From the NCBI GenBank assembly GCA_016295615.1, contig JAEDKW010000013.1:1-21343 (forward strand): 21,343 nucleotides of DNA, in the 5' to 3' direction. This DNA comes from Oscillospiraceae bacterium. Its GTDB lineage: Bacteria; Bacillota; Clostridia; Oscillospirales; Oscillospiraceae. Below, piece after piece: positions 14,068 through 21,265 of this stretch. The position numbers and the translations under genes are program-made. The notes under the pieces are model-generated. The model searched no databases, had not been told where the DNA came from, and saw only the letters and a list, made by a program, of their open reading frames with translations. Every line of letters starts with the position of its first letter. The first letter of the stretch is position 1.

Positions 14068-14193
14068 TCAGTTTTTGTGCTTTTTTGCCGCGTCCTTTTC
14101 CATCTTTGCGTTGACCGCCTGCATTCCCTTGAGACAGGCATAGGACACGATGCCCAGCAGCAGCGTGCCGAGCCCAAGCTCTTTCTTTTTCAT
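14068..14193 (-). CDS. 41-residue single-pass membrane microprotein
   Basis: A short frame starts with ATG at 14193 and ends with TGA at 14070-14068. GAAAGGAG lies 6 bases upstream of the start. The product begins MKKKELGLGTLLLGIVSYAC, continues LKGMQAVNAKMEKDAAKKHK, and ends with N at residue 41. It has a basic start, one hydrophobic helix (about 7-24) and a charged, lysine-rich tail. It lies 46 bases downstream of htrA on the same strand and just before the operon terminator, which supports expression. I do not recognise a family. It could be a small membrane regulator or a substrate-like partner of the protease or kinase; that is speculation. Confidence 0.7.
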   Translation of the reverse strand: MKKKELGLGTLLLGIVSYACLKGMQAVNAKMEKDAAKKHKN

Positions 14194-14239
14194 GGCGCAC
14201 TCCTTTCACAACGGCGCTGCACCATGCACGGTGCACGCC

Positions 14240-15529
14240 TCACCTTTCGGACTCCCGCAGAACCACCTCGGCAACGTACCGTTCGCCGCCGCGCTCCATC
14301 TCAAGACGGAGCGTTTCGCCGGCTTCATGGCGGCGGCGGATGCGGATCAGGTCGTTCGAGGAGGTGAGCCGTTCCCCGTCCGCGGCGATCACATAGTCGC
14401 CGGCAAGGATCCCCGCCTGATCGCCGGGTCCGTCCTTCACGACCTCATAGACCTCGAGAGCGGTGCCGCCGTCTGCGGCGACGACCGGTGCGATGTTCAC
14501 GCTGATGCCGATGACGACCTCGCCGTGGATCTCGCCGTAGGCGATCAGGTCATTGATCATATAGGCGGCGGAGGCGATGGGGATCGCGAAGCCGAGACCC
14601 TCCACGCTCGTCGTGGTGGACGAGCCCATCTTCATCGTGTTGATGCCAATGACCTGACCGTACACATTGATGAGCGGACCGCCGGAGTTGCCGTTGTTGA
14701 GCGCGGCGTTCGTCTGGATCAGCGTCATCGTCACGCCGTCGACATAGACGTCGCGGTTGATGGCGGAGACGATGCCGTCGGTCAGCGTGCCGCGCAGATT
14801 GACGCCGAGCGGGTTGCCGATGGCATAGACCGTGTCGCCGACCGTGAGCGCGTCGGAATCGCCGAACTGCGCGGCGGGAAGTCCGTGTCCGTCCACCTTG
14901 ATGACGGCAAGGTCCTTCTCCTCATCGAAGCCGACGAGCTTCGCCTCATAGCTCTCGCCGCTGATGAGCACGACATAGCACTCCGTCCCGCCGACGATCA
15001 CATGGGCGTTGGTGAGAATATAGCCGTCCTGCGTGAAGATCACGCCGGTGCCGACCATCGCGCTGCCGTCCGGCAGCGCCGTCATCACCGTCACGGTGCA
15101 GGGATTGACCCTTTCATAGACCTCCTGAATGGTCAGCTCCGTTCCGTGCGTCTCCTCATAGCGCAGCTTCGTGCCGTCGCCGTTGGGGTAGGTCGGAATG
15201 CGCGTTTCACTCTCCGTTTCCGGGAAGGAGTCGTACCGTTCGTAGCCACCGGGATACCCGCCGCCCGCCGTGCCGAGCACGCCGGCAGCATACAGCGCGG
15301 TGATCACCGCGCCGGCGAGCACCACCACCGCAAGACAGACAAGGAACACCTTCCGTCCGCGCCGGCGCTTTTTCGGCGTGAGCGGCGCGCTCTGCGGCTT
15401 CTTTTTCCCGGGCAGCGGCGTGGGCTGCACATAGTACTCCACAATGGGCTGCGCCGTCTGTTCGTAGTGCAGCACGACTTCGCCGTCAGGCGGCCGCTGC
15501 GTATCGAGAACGCTGTTTTCTTCGTCCAT
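14240..15529 (-). CDS. htrA: HtrA/DegP-family membrane-anchored serine protease with PDZ domain
   Basis: HtrA proteases degrade misfolded proteins outside the membrane. The 429-residue protein has a cytosolic N-terminus rich in proline and basic residues (1-60), one membrane helix (about 61-83), a linker, a trypsin-like domain (about 130-325) and a PDZ domain (about 335-425). The catalytic triad is intact: H176 in TNAHV, D206 in EKDLAVI and S282 in GNSGGPL. The architecture matches HtrA/HtrB/YyxA of Bacillus. The ATG at 15529 is preceded by GGAG and lies 11 bases after the kinase stop. Operon context with a two-component system resembles CssRS control of htrA, suggesting a secretion- or envelope-stress role. 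Confidence 0.95.
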   Translation of the reverse strand: MDEENSVLDTQRPPDGEVVLHYEQTAQPIVEYYVQPTPLPGKKKPQSAPLTPKKRRRGRKVFLVCLAVVVLAGAVITALYAAGVLGTAGGGYPGGYERYDSFPETESETRIPTYPNGDGTKLRYEETHGTELTIQEVYERVNPCTVTVMTALPDGSAMVGTGVIFTQDGYILTNAHVIVGGTECYVVLISGESYEAKLVGFDEEKDLAVIKVDGHGLPAAQFGDSDALTVGDTVYAIGNPLGVNLRGTLTDGIVSAINRDVYVDGVTMTLIQTNAALNNGNSGGPLINVYGQVIGINTMKMGSSTTTSVEGLGFAIPIASAAYMINDLIAYGEIHGEVVIGISVNIAPVVAADGGTALEVYEVVKDGPGDQAGILAGDYVIAADGERLTSSNDLIRIRRRHEAGETLRLEMERGGERYVAEVVLRESER

Positions 15530-15540
15530 ATTCTTCTCCG

Positions 15541-16977
15541 TTACTGCTGGAGCTGGCTGCCGTTGAGCGAAAGCGTAAAGGTAAAGGTCGTCAGACCCTT
15601 TTCACTGGTGACGGCGATATGCTCCTTATGCTGGTCCAAAATGGTTTTGACGATGTAAAGCCCGAGACCCACGCCGTCCTTATCCTGATTGCGGGACTTG
15701 TCGCTTTTGTGGAAGCGCTCAAACAGCAGCGGGATCTCCTCCGCCGGAATGGTGTCGCCCTCGTTGCGGATCGAGACGAACGCCTTGCCGTTGGAAACGG
15801 CGAGACCGAGGTAGAGCGTGGAGCCGGAACGGGCAAATTTTGCCGCGTTTTCCAAAAGATTGTAAATGACCTGCGTGATGAGGTCGTTGTCGCCCACGAC
15901 GGTGACGCTCTCGTCCGGAATGTCCGCCTGCACGTCAAGCCCGCGGTCCGTGATCTTCTTTTCCAGCGAGATCAGCACGCGGCGCATGCTTTCGCACACG
16001 TCAAACGGCGCGCGCTGCACGTCGCGCGACTGGAGCTGCGAGACCTCAAGCATACGGCGCACCAGACGCGAAAGGCGGCGCGCCTCGTCCGAGATGATGC
16101 GAAGGTACGGTTTTTCCTCGCTCGGCGGGATCGTGCCGTCCAGAATGCCGTCGGTATAGCCGGCGATGGTCGTCATGGGCGTTTTCAGCTCGTGGGAGAC
16201 GTTGGCGATAAACTCGCGGCGCTGGCGCTCCGTCTCCTGGAGCGAGTCCGCCATATTGTTGAAGGAAACCGCAAGCTCCGCGATCTCCGTCACGCCCTCG
16301 TAGTTGTGCATCCGCACGTCAAAGTCGCCGTCGGCAAAGCGGCGCGTCGCCGCCGCCATCTCGCGGATGGGCTGGGACTGGCGCATACTCGCCCATGCGC
16401 TCACCACGAAGGCCAGCAGCAGCACCGTAACCGTCGTCATGAAGAACATGCTGAAAAACGCGCGCCACATGGACGTCAGCGCGTGCGCCTCCGACACCGC
16501 CAGCACGGAGCCGACGATCTGTCCGCGCGCGTAGACCGGAACGCCCACGACAAAATTCTTTTCCTCATAGATGCCTCCGAGCGTCGTCCGCTCCGTATAG
16601 GCGCCCTCCGTTAAGATCCTCTCCGTCACGCTGTCCGGCAGCGTCAGCACGCGGTCAACCAGCGCTGTGTCGGTGGTGAGCAGCACATTGCCGCGGCTGT
16701 TGCAGATGAGAAAGTCCTCATCCGTGACGGAAGCGGCAAAGCTTGCCAGTTCCTTCATGCCCGAAAGCGAGCCGCCGTCCACATAGGAGGAAACCATGCC
16801 GGAAACGACCGTCGCCTTGTCCTGCATCTCCTCGCTGCGCTCATCGAGCGCGTAGCCGTAGGACAGCGCAAAGAAAGATGTGCCGAGCAGCACCAGCGTC
16901 AGCATGACGACACCGGCAGTGAGCATAAAGTTCTGCCAGTAAATTGTTTTTAATTGTGCCGGTATTCTCTTCTTCAT
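15541..16977 (-). CDS. Membrane sensor histidine kinase (HAMP, HisKA, HATPase)
   Basis: The 478-residue kinase has two membrane helices (about 17-38 and 180-202) flanking an extracytoplasmic sensor domain of about 140 residues that has a PAS/Cache-like look (DFLICNSRGNVLLTTD, VPVYARGQIVGSVLAVSE). A HAMP segment follows (about 203-255). The phospho-accepting H262 is in FIANVSHELKTPMTT. The ATP-binding domain shows the N box NLLENAAKF, the F box LFERFHKSDKS and the G box DGVGLGLYIVK. It should phosphorylate the response regulator encoded just upstream. The ligand is unknown. GAGG precedes the ATG. A 14-bp hairpin lies between the regulator gene and this gene. Confidence 0.96.
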   Translation of the reverse strand: MKKRIPAQLKTIYWQNFMLTAGVVMLTLVLLGTSFFALSYGYALDERSEEMQDKATVVSGMVSSYVDGGSLSGMKELASFAASVTDEDFLICNSRGNVLLTTDTALVDRVLTLPDSVTERILTEGAYTERTTLGGIYEEKNFVVGVPVYARGQIVGSVLAVSEAHALTSMWRAFFSMFFMTTVTVLLLAFVVSAWASMRQSQPIREMAAATRRFADGDFDVRMHNYEGVTEIAELAVSFNNMADSLQETERQRREFIANVSHELKTPMTTIAGYTDGILDGTIPPSEEKPYLRIISDEARRLSRLVRRMLEVSQLQSRDVQRAPFDVCESMRRVLISLEKKITDRGLDVQADIPDESVTVVGDNDLITQVIYNLLENAAKFARSGSTLYLGLAVSNGKAFVSIRNEGDTIPAEEIPLLFERFHKSDKSRNQDKDGVGLGLYIVKTILDQHKEHIAVTSEKGLTTFTFTLSLNGSQLQQ

Positions 16978-17002
16978 CCGTATCCTCTGTGCATCAAGCT
17001 CC

Positions 17003-17033
17003 AGCCGGCGCGGTGGGAACCACCGCGCCGGCT
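17003..17033 (-). other. Very stable intercistronic hairpin between regulator and kinase genes
   Basis: The perfect 14-bp arms AGCCGGCGCGGTGG and CCACCGCGCCGGCT enclose a 3-base loop. There is no T-run after it on the minus strand (GGAGCTTGATG), so it is not a standard terminator. It lies 13 bases after the regulator stop and 25 bases before the kinase start. It could protect the regulator mRNA from 3' decay and so raise regulator over kinase. Confidence 0.75.
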
Positions 17034-17046
17034 GTCACGGCCTGTC

Positions 17047-17727
17047 TTACTTCACTTCAAACTTATAGCCCACGCCCCAAACCGTCTTGAGCGCCCACTG
17101 GTCGCTCACGTTTTCCACCTTTTCGCGCAGTCTCTTGACGTGGACGTCCACCGTGCGGCTGTCGCCGAAATAGTCGAAGCCCCACACCTCATCGAGCAGC
17201 TGGTTGCGCGTATAGACGCGGTTGGGCGTCGCGGCAAGATGATACAAAAGCTCCAGCTCCTTGGGCGGTGTGTCGACCTTTTTGCCGTCAACAAGCAGCT
17301 CGTAGGAATCGAGATTGATGACGAGCTTATCGAAAACAAGCTTCTTTTTCGTGTCTTCCGGGATCTCTGTGCGGCGCAGCACCGCGTTGATGCGCGCGAT
17401 CAGCTCCGGCATTTCAAAGGGCTTGACAAGATAGTCGTCCGCGCCCATCTCAAGACCGTGGAGCTTGTCGTCCAGCTCGCCTTTCGCGGTGAGCATGATG
17501 ATGGGGCACTTGCTCGTTTCGCGGATCCTGGCGCACACACCCCAGCCGTCCAGCACGGGCAGCATCACGTCAAGCAGCACAAGGTCGGGTTCCTGCGCTT
17601 TGAACTCGTCCACCGCCTTGCCGCCGTCGTCCGCGATGCGCACCTCGAAGCCCTCTTTATCCAGGTACATCTTGATCAGACGGGAAATATTATTGTCGTC
17701 CTCCACAACGAGAATGTTGCGTGCCAT
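17047..17727 (-). CDS. OmpR/PhoB-family response regulator
   Basis: The 226-residue regulator has a receiver domain (1-118) with the acidic pair D10/D11, phospho-acceptor D53 in LVLLDVMLP, T80 and K102 in DDYLVKPFE. A winged-helix DNA-binding domain follows (about 128-225) with PPKELELLYHLA, RNQLLDEVWGFDY and RTVDVHVKRLREK. It receives phosphate from the kinase encoded downstream and probably controls htrA and its own operon. The ATG at 17727 has GGAG about 8 bases upstream. It is the first gene of the regulator-kinase-htrA-microprotein operon. Confidence 0.97.
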   Translation of the reverse strand: MARNILVVEDDNNISRLIKMYLDKEGFEVRIADDGGKAVDEFKAQEPDLVLLDVMLPVLDGWGVCARIRETSKCPIIMLTAKGELDDKLHGLEMGADDYLVKPFEMPELIARINAVLRRTEIPEDTKKKLVFDKLVINLDSYELLVDGKKVDTPPKELELLYHLAATPNRVYTRNQLLDEVWGFDYFGDSRTVDVHVKRLREKVENVSDQWALKTVWGVGYKFEVK

Positions 17728-17789
17728 ATCGACCTCTCCTTCCGCACGGATATGCGTTTTCTCTCGGATGCTTTGCTGTTTTTATGTCC

Positions 17790-17795
17790 ATTATA
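17790..17795 (-). promoter_or_regulatory. -10 element of the response regulator operon
   Basis: A perfect TATAAT lies on the minus strand about 60 bases before the regulator start. The -35 at 17 bp spacing is poor (CAGGAA), as is common for promoters that need an activator. A TTTACA lies further upstream. Autoactivation is plausible but unproven. Confidence 0.55.
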
Positions 17796-17867
17796 CGCGC
17801 GCACGGCGGTTTTTCCTGAACAATTTGTAAACCCTTGGACCGTTTCCCGTCCCCACACGGCGATACC

Positions 17868-18998
17868 TTACGCCACCACTTCATTCAGCCGCGCAAGCGT
17901 GCAGCCCTCCGCGCGCAGAGATGGGGTAAGTGAGGCGATCAGCTCCTCCGCCTGTTCCGCACTGCCGAGAAACACGCTGCAGGTCTCCTGCTTTCCGGCA
18001 AGGGAAAGAATACTGTCTGCCGCGCGGGAGGCGGACGGCAGCTCCTCATGATAGTCCAGCGCGAAGGAAACGGGACAGTAGCCCGCCGCCCTGACCGCCG
18101 CAAGCACCGCATCAGGCGCATCGTCCAGACAGACAAGCCGCGTTTTCGTGTTGCTCGCCGTCCAGAGCTGTTCGTTGGCACGCGCAATCACGGCGAGCGT
18201 CTGCTCCGCGCCTCGCGACGCGTCAACGCGCAGCGCGACCGTGCTGCCGCTGATGACGATATGGCGCAGCAGATCGTCGCTGCCGGAAAGCGCGGCACTG
18301 TCAAAAACGAAGGTTGCCGCGCCGCCGGACGCGGAGATCTGCGTCAGCACGCTTTCCGCGGCGGCGCTGCCGCTTACCGCGACTGTCAGGTAAACGGGCT
18401 TGCCGGCGCTGTTCTCCCCATTGTTCTGCGTACCGACGCTGCTGCTTCCGTGCGTTTTTTCGTACTGCTTGTACCGGTCCTCCATAAACGAGGTCGCCGC
18501 ATCAATGAACTTGCTGTCGGGAAGTCCGTCCGACTTGCTCTTGATGCGGATCAGGTAGCCGTGATTGACCTTGAGATAGCTGTATCCCAGGGAGAAGAAC
18601 TTTGTCACCGTGTCCAGCGGCAAAAAGGCGATGTCGCCGCGCACGATGGCTTTGCCGCCGAGCAGCGTATTCGGGTCGTCGTTGTCATACGCCGTCCCTT
18701 TTGCCGTGTCAAAGACAAGCACTTTACGCTGCCGGTAGAGCGTGACGAGCTTCTTCTCGCGGTTGTAGGCGCAGTAAATGCCAAGCTCCTTGTTGGAGCT
18801 TCCGTCATCGATCGCGGTGTGCGGAATGTAAAACACTCCGTCCGACCAGAACGGCATGGTCTCGTCGTTCAGATTGCAGATCGTATCGTTGATCGAGGTG
18901 AAATAAACGATCGGCGCCGCCCGAGTGACCGGCGGCAGGATCGTGCCGAGCATCAGCACGGCAAGCAGCAGGCTCAGAAGTCGCTTTCCCCTTTTCAC
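17868..18998 (-). CDS. Secreted stalk-domain protein with a degenerate NodB-like deacetylase domain
   Basis: The 376-residue protein starts with a signal peptide (KRGKRLLSLLLAVLMLGTI, probable cleavage near TRA-AP at 27). Residues about 30-152 resemble the copper amine oxidase N-terminal (stalk) domain, with VFYIPHTAI and FFSLGYSYLKV. After a Ser/Asn linker, residues about 200-376 follow the polysaccharide deacetylase layout from KPVYLT onward to the GYCPVSFALDY and LIASL segments. Where active members have YLTFDDGPS this protein has YLTVAVSGS, and no H-x3-H motif is seen. It is therefore probably not catalytic. The start is set at GTG 18998, preceded by AAAGGGGG; a TTG at 19034 is an alternative. 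It has its own sigma-A promoter. Confidence 0.8.
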   Translation of the reverse strand: MKRGKRLLSLLLAVLMLGTILPPVTRAAPIVYFTSINDTICNLNDETMPFWSDGVFYIPHTAIDDGSSNKELGIYCAYNREKKLVTLYRQRKVLVFDTAKGTAYDNDDPNTLLGGKAIVRGDIAFLPLDTVTKFFSLGYSYLKVNHGYLIRIKSKSDGLPDSKFIDAATSFMEDRYKQYEKTHGSSSVGTQNNGENSAGKPVYLTVAVSGSAAAESVLTQISASGGAATFVFDSAALSGSDDLLRHIVISGSTVALRVDASRGAEQTLAVIARANEQLWTASNTKTRLVCLDDAPDAVLAAVRAAGYCPVSFALDYHEELPSASRAADSILSLAGKQETCSVFLGSAEQAEELIASLTPSLRAEGCTLARLNEVVA

Positions 18999-19045
18999 GG
19001 CGGCGCCCCCTTTCGACAGAAATACAGAAATCAAAATATACCGTA

Positions 19046-19074
19046 ATTATAGCAATTTCCGCTTCGCTTTGCAA
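19046..19074 (-). promoter_or_regulatory. Sigma-A promoter of the stalk/NodB-like gene
   Basis: On the minus strand TTGCAA (19074-19069) is followed by 17 nt and a perfect TATAAT (19051-19046) with an extended TGC. It lies directly after the spoIID stop codon. No terminator separates the two, so read-through from spoIID is also possible. Confidence 0.85.
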
Positions 19075-19079
19075 GTCCT

Positions 19080-20069
19080 TTACGGCGAGACGTATCCGAC
19101 CGTCGTGCCGGTGAAATAATGCGTGAGGATCTCCTCGCAGCTCTCGCCCTCGCCGGCGAGAATGTTGGCGCCGTACTGGCTCATGCCGACGCCGTGACCG
19201 TAGCCGGTGACATGGAAGGTGATCGTGTCGCCGCTCGTCTCCACGGTGAACGACGGCGAGCGCAGCGAGAGCACCGTGCGCAGGTCATTGCCGCGCAGCG
19301 TTACGCCGCCGACGCGCAGCGACGTGACGAACCCCGCGTCATTGCGCGAAATATCCCCGATCCAGCCGCTGACTTCTCCGGAAAGCCCGGCGTCGGGATA
19401 CGCCGCGAGGATGAGCGAGCGAAACTCCCCGGCGCTGAAACGGACGGTCGAATAGTAGTTCGGCACGAGCTGCTCGGTCTCCGGGCTCGACACGCTCTGC
19501 AAATACGGCAGGTCGCTCATCCACACCGCGCCGGCGTTCTGCGTACTGCCGCCCACGGACGAGCAGAACACCGCGAGGATCGGCGCATCGTCATAAAGAA
19601 CGACCTGCCCGTCCGTCTCCCGGACCGCGCGCAGAAGCTTTTCCTCGTAGTAGACCGCCATGCTGCCCCACTGCGCCGCGGCGTCCTCCGCGCTTTTGAA
19701 CGCTTTGCAGCAGCTGATATCGTCGCAGGCGTCTGCGCCGGGATGGTTGGCGATCTCACCGCTTTGCATTTTGTAGAGCGTATAGGTCCGCGCGGCAACC
19801 GCCTGCGCCTTGAGCGCCTCCATCTCGAACGACGCCGGCATCTCGGCGCGCAGCACGCCGAGCAGGTAGTCGCCCATCGTCATCTCCTCCACCGTGCCGC
19901 CGGAAAGCACGCGCAGAACGGTGGTCTCGTCGTAATCGGAAACGCTCTGCGCGGCGTCCTGCGCGTCTGCGCCGCCGTCCTCCCCGCGCTGCGGTCCCCC
20001 CGCCACCGTCCATGCCAGCGCCCATAAAAGGGCGAACAGCAGGAGAAATACGCGAATGTAATGTTTCAT
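19080..20069 (-). CDS. spoIID: Stage II sporulation protein D, peptidoglycan lytic transglycosylase
   Basis: SpoIID is a mother-cell membrane protein that, with SpoIIP and SpoIIM, remodels peptidoglycan to drive engulfment of the forespore. The 329-residue protein has one N-terminal membrane helix (about 7-24) and the SpoIID domain. The catalytic glutamate is E76 in GVLRAEMPASFEMEALKAQAVAARTY in outline. Later motifs FCSSVGGSTQNA and GYGHGVGMSQYGA are characteristic. H109, C115 and C121 are spaced like the zinc site I recall from the Clostridioides difficile enzyme. The start at 20069 has AAGGAG 7 bases upstream. A sigma-E-like promoter precedes it, matching the known control of the gene. Confidence 0.95.
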   Translation of the reverse strand: MKHYIRVFLLLFALLWALAWTVAGGPQRGEDGGADAQDAAQSVSDYDETTVLRVLSGGTVEEMTMGDYLLGVLRAEMPASFEMEALKAQAVAARTYTLYKMQSGEIANHPGADACDDISCCKAFKSAEDAAAQWGSMAVYYEEKLLRAVRETDGQVVLYDDAPILAVFCSSVGGSTQNAGAVWMSDLPYLQSVSSPETEQLVPNYYSTVRFSAGEFRSLILAAYPDAGLSGEVSGWIGDISRNDAGFVTSLRVGGVTLRGNDLRTVLSLRSPSFTVETSGDTITFHVTGYGHGVGMSQYGANILAGEGESCEEILTHYFTGTTVGYVSP

Positions 20070-20103
20070 GATCCTGCTCCTTCTCATCTGTTATTACTTC
20101 GTC

Positions 20104-20132
20104 ATTTTATGAGAAGATTGTCCGCAAAATGA
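20104..20132 (-). promoter_or_regulatory. Sigma-E-type promoter of spoIID
   Basis: On the minus strand TCATTTT (20132-20126) is followed by 14 nt and CATAAAAT (20111-20104). The sigma-E consensus is KMATATT-N14-CATACAnT, so each box has one mismatch and the spacing is exact. It lies about 35 bases upstream of the spoIID start codon. The match was made by eye but fits the mother-cell expression of SpoIID. Confidence 0.65.
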
Positions 20133-20136
20133 TTCG

Positions 20137-20165
20137 TGGACAAATCCTTTTGCCTGTGGTATAGT
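20137..20165 (+). promoter_or_regulatory. Sigma-A promoter of the divergent membrane protein gene
   Basis: TGGACA is followed by 17 bases and TATAGT, with TGG just before the -10 (extended form). It stands back to back with the spoIID promoter, the two -35 elements being only 4 bases apart. Confidence 0.75.
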
Positions 20166-20199
20166 ATCTCTATCTTCAACCGGAAAGGACCCGATCACC

Positions 20200-20955
20200 G
20201 TGAAAAAACGATATTGGCCGCTGCTCATCCTCTTTTCCGCCGCCGCGGCTTTTCTCAGAGCCGAGCATCTGCGCACCGGCTTTGACGCCGACGGTCTGCC
20301 GCAAAGCGGCTGCCCCGCGGCGCTTGCGCTGCCGCTCGTGCTGCTGCTTGCCGCCGCGGTCTTCTATCTGCTCTGCCGCCGCTATCCCGTACAGCGCGAG
20401 CTGACCGGCGCAATGGAGAAATACTTCCGCTTCGGCTCCACAGCGTCCGTGATGCTTGTCGTGCTGGGTGCGTTCGCGCTCATTGCCGCCGCCGTGCTGA
20501 GCCTTCTCAGTCCGTGGCGCACGCTGCTTTCCATGCTGCTGTCCGTCTTTTGGTTCGCATGCGCGGCGGCGGTGCTCTATGTGCTCTTCGCCCTGCGCCG
20601 CGGCACGGCGTTTTCGGGCGTCGCACTGCTCACGCCGGTATGCGCGCTTGCGCTGCAGACGGCTGTTTCCTACCGCAGCTCTGCCGCCGACCCCGTGCTG
20701 GGGCACCTCTATATCGAGATCCTTGCGCTTTCCGCGCTGACGGTCTCGTTTCTTGAGCTTGCCGCGTTCGCCTTCCGCAACGGCGCGCCGCGACTGTACC
20801 TTCCGCTCAGCGCGCTGTCGGTGATCCTCTGCGCCTGCATGCTCGCCGAGCAGCGAAGCCTTGTGAGCATGGCGTTCTATGCCGGCTTTGCCTTCATTCT
20901 TCTCGGCTTCTGCGCCGCCGCGGATTTCGGGAAAGGGCAGCGCGATCAAGCCTGA
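20200..20955 (+). CDS. Multi-pass membrane protein of unknown function
   Basis: I do not recognise this 251-residue protein. It is very hydrophobic, with about seven membrane segments: near 5-20, 40-58, 80-105, 107-130, 138-155, 170-190 and 200-240. The loops are short and basic, including a motif-poor RRYPVQRELTGAMEKYFRFG after the second helix in outline. It starts with GTG at 20200, with AAAGGA about 10 bases upstream. It is divergent from spoIID and ends before an intrinsic terminator, so it is monocistronic. Its promoter is sigma-A-like, so a sporulation role is not supported by the promoter, only suggested by position. Confidence 0.75.
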   Translation: MKKRYWPLLILFSAAAAFLRAEHLRTGFDADGLPQSGCPAALALPLVLLLAAAVFYLLCRRYPVQRELTGAMEKYFRFGSTASVMLVVLGAFALIAAAVLSLLSPWRTLLSMLLSVFWFACAAAVLYVLFALRRGTAFSGVALLTPVCALALQTAVSYRSSAADPVLGHLYIEILALSALTVSFLELAAFAFRNGAPRLYLPLSALSVILCACMLAEQRSLVSMAFYAGFAFILLGFCAAADFGKGQRDQA

Positions 20956-20970
20956 TAAATTTTATGAAAG

Positions 20971-21004
20971 AAAAAGGACGCCTTCCGGCGTCCCTTTTCT
21001 TTTA
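20971..21004. terminator. Intrinsic terminator after the membrane protein gene, usable in both directions
   Basis: GGACGCC (20976-20982), loop TTCC and GGCGTCC (20987-20993) form the stem. On the plus strand CTTTTCTTTT follows. On the minus strand TTTTTCTTT follows. The A-rich left flank extends the stem with a one-base bulge. Confidence 0.85.
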
Positions 21005-21210
21005 TAAGATGGAAGATTGGATGAAAAGAAGCTATTGTCTCTTGCAAGGATTAAGATAAAGCACGCTTGTTAACAAAGTTCGGGGAAAATTGTTAAGAAT
21101 GTGTTAAATCCTGTGCAGTATTATGTTAATTCGTGCAGAACGCTGCGCCGTGCGCTGATTCCTCGCCGCAAAGCGGCGCAGTTTATGAAACCCCTGTGTC
21201 TGAGCAAGGC

Positions 21211-21236
21211 AAAAACTGACCGGAAAGCTTTTCCGG
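21211..21236 (-). terminator. Probable intrinsic terminator of tadA
   Basis: On the minus strand CCGGAAA, a 3-base loop and TTTCCGG form a 7-bp stem (21236-21220), followed by TCAG and five T (complement of 21215-21211). It lies about 30 bases past the tadA stop codon. Confidence 0.7.
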
Positions 21237-21265
21237 GCCAAGTGTTTTGCCATCTTCGGTTCGCA

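Larger units (their letters stand above)
20956..21265. other. Gene-free stretch between convergent genes with repeated boxes and hairpins
   Basis: No supported coding frame lies here. It contains the terminator of the membrane protein gene, a terminator-like hairpin for tadA (21211-21236), four TTAACA boxes on the minus strand (21129-21124, 21107-21102, 21096-21091, 21073-21068), two GTGCAG copies 20 bp apart (21113 and 21133), and two hairpins that exclude each other (21143-21181). Base composition turns AT-rich in 21005-21135, unlike the flanking genes. A short regulatory RNA is possible but unproven. Confidence 0.5.

Noticed and set aside
21009..21059. Short 16-codon plus-strand frame starting ATGGAAGATTGG
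   Set aside because: There is no ribosome binding site, it is very short, and it lies just after a terminator.
21100..21265. SRP RNA next to tadA, as in Bacillus
   Set aside because: The conserved domain IV motif (GGTCAGG and GGAAGGAAGCAG) is absent. The nearby CCGGAAA stem is a simple hairpin.
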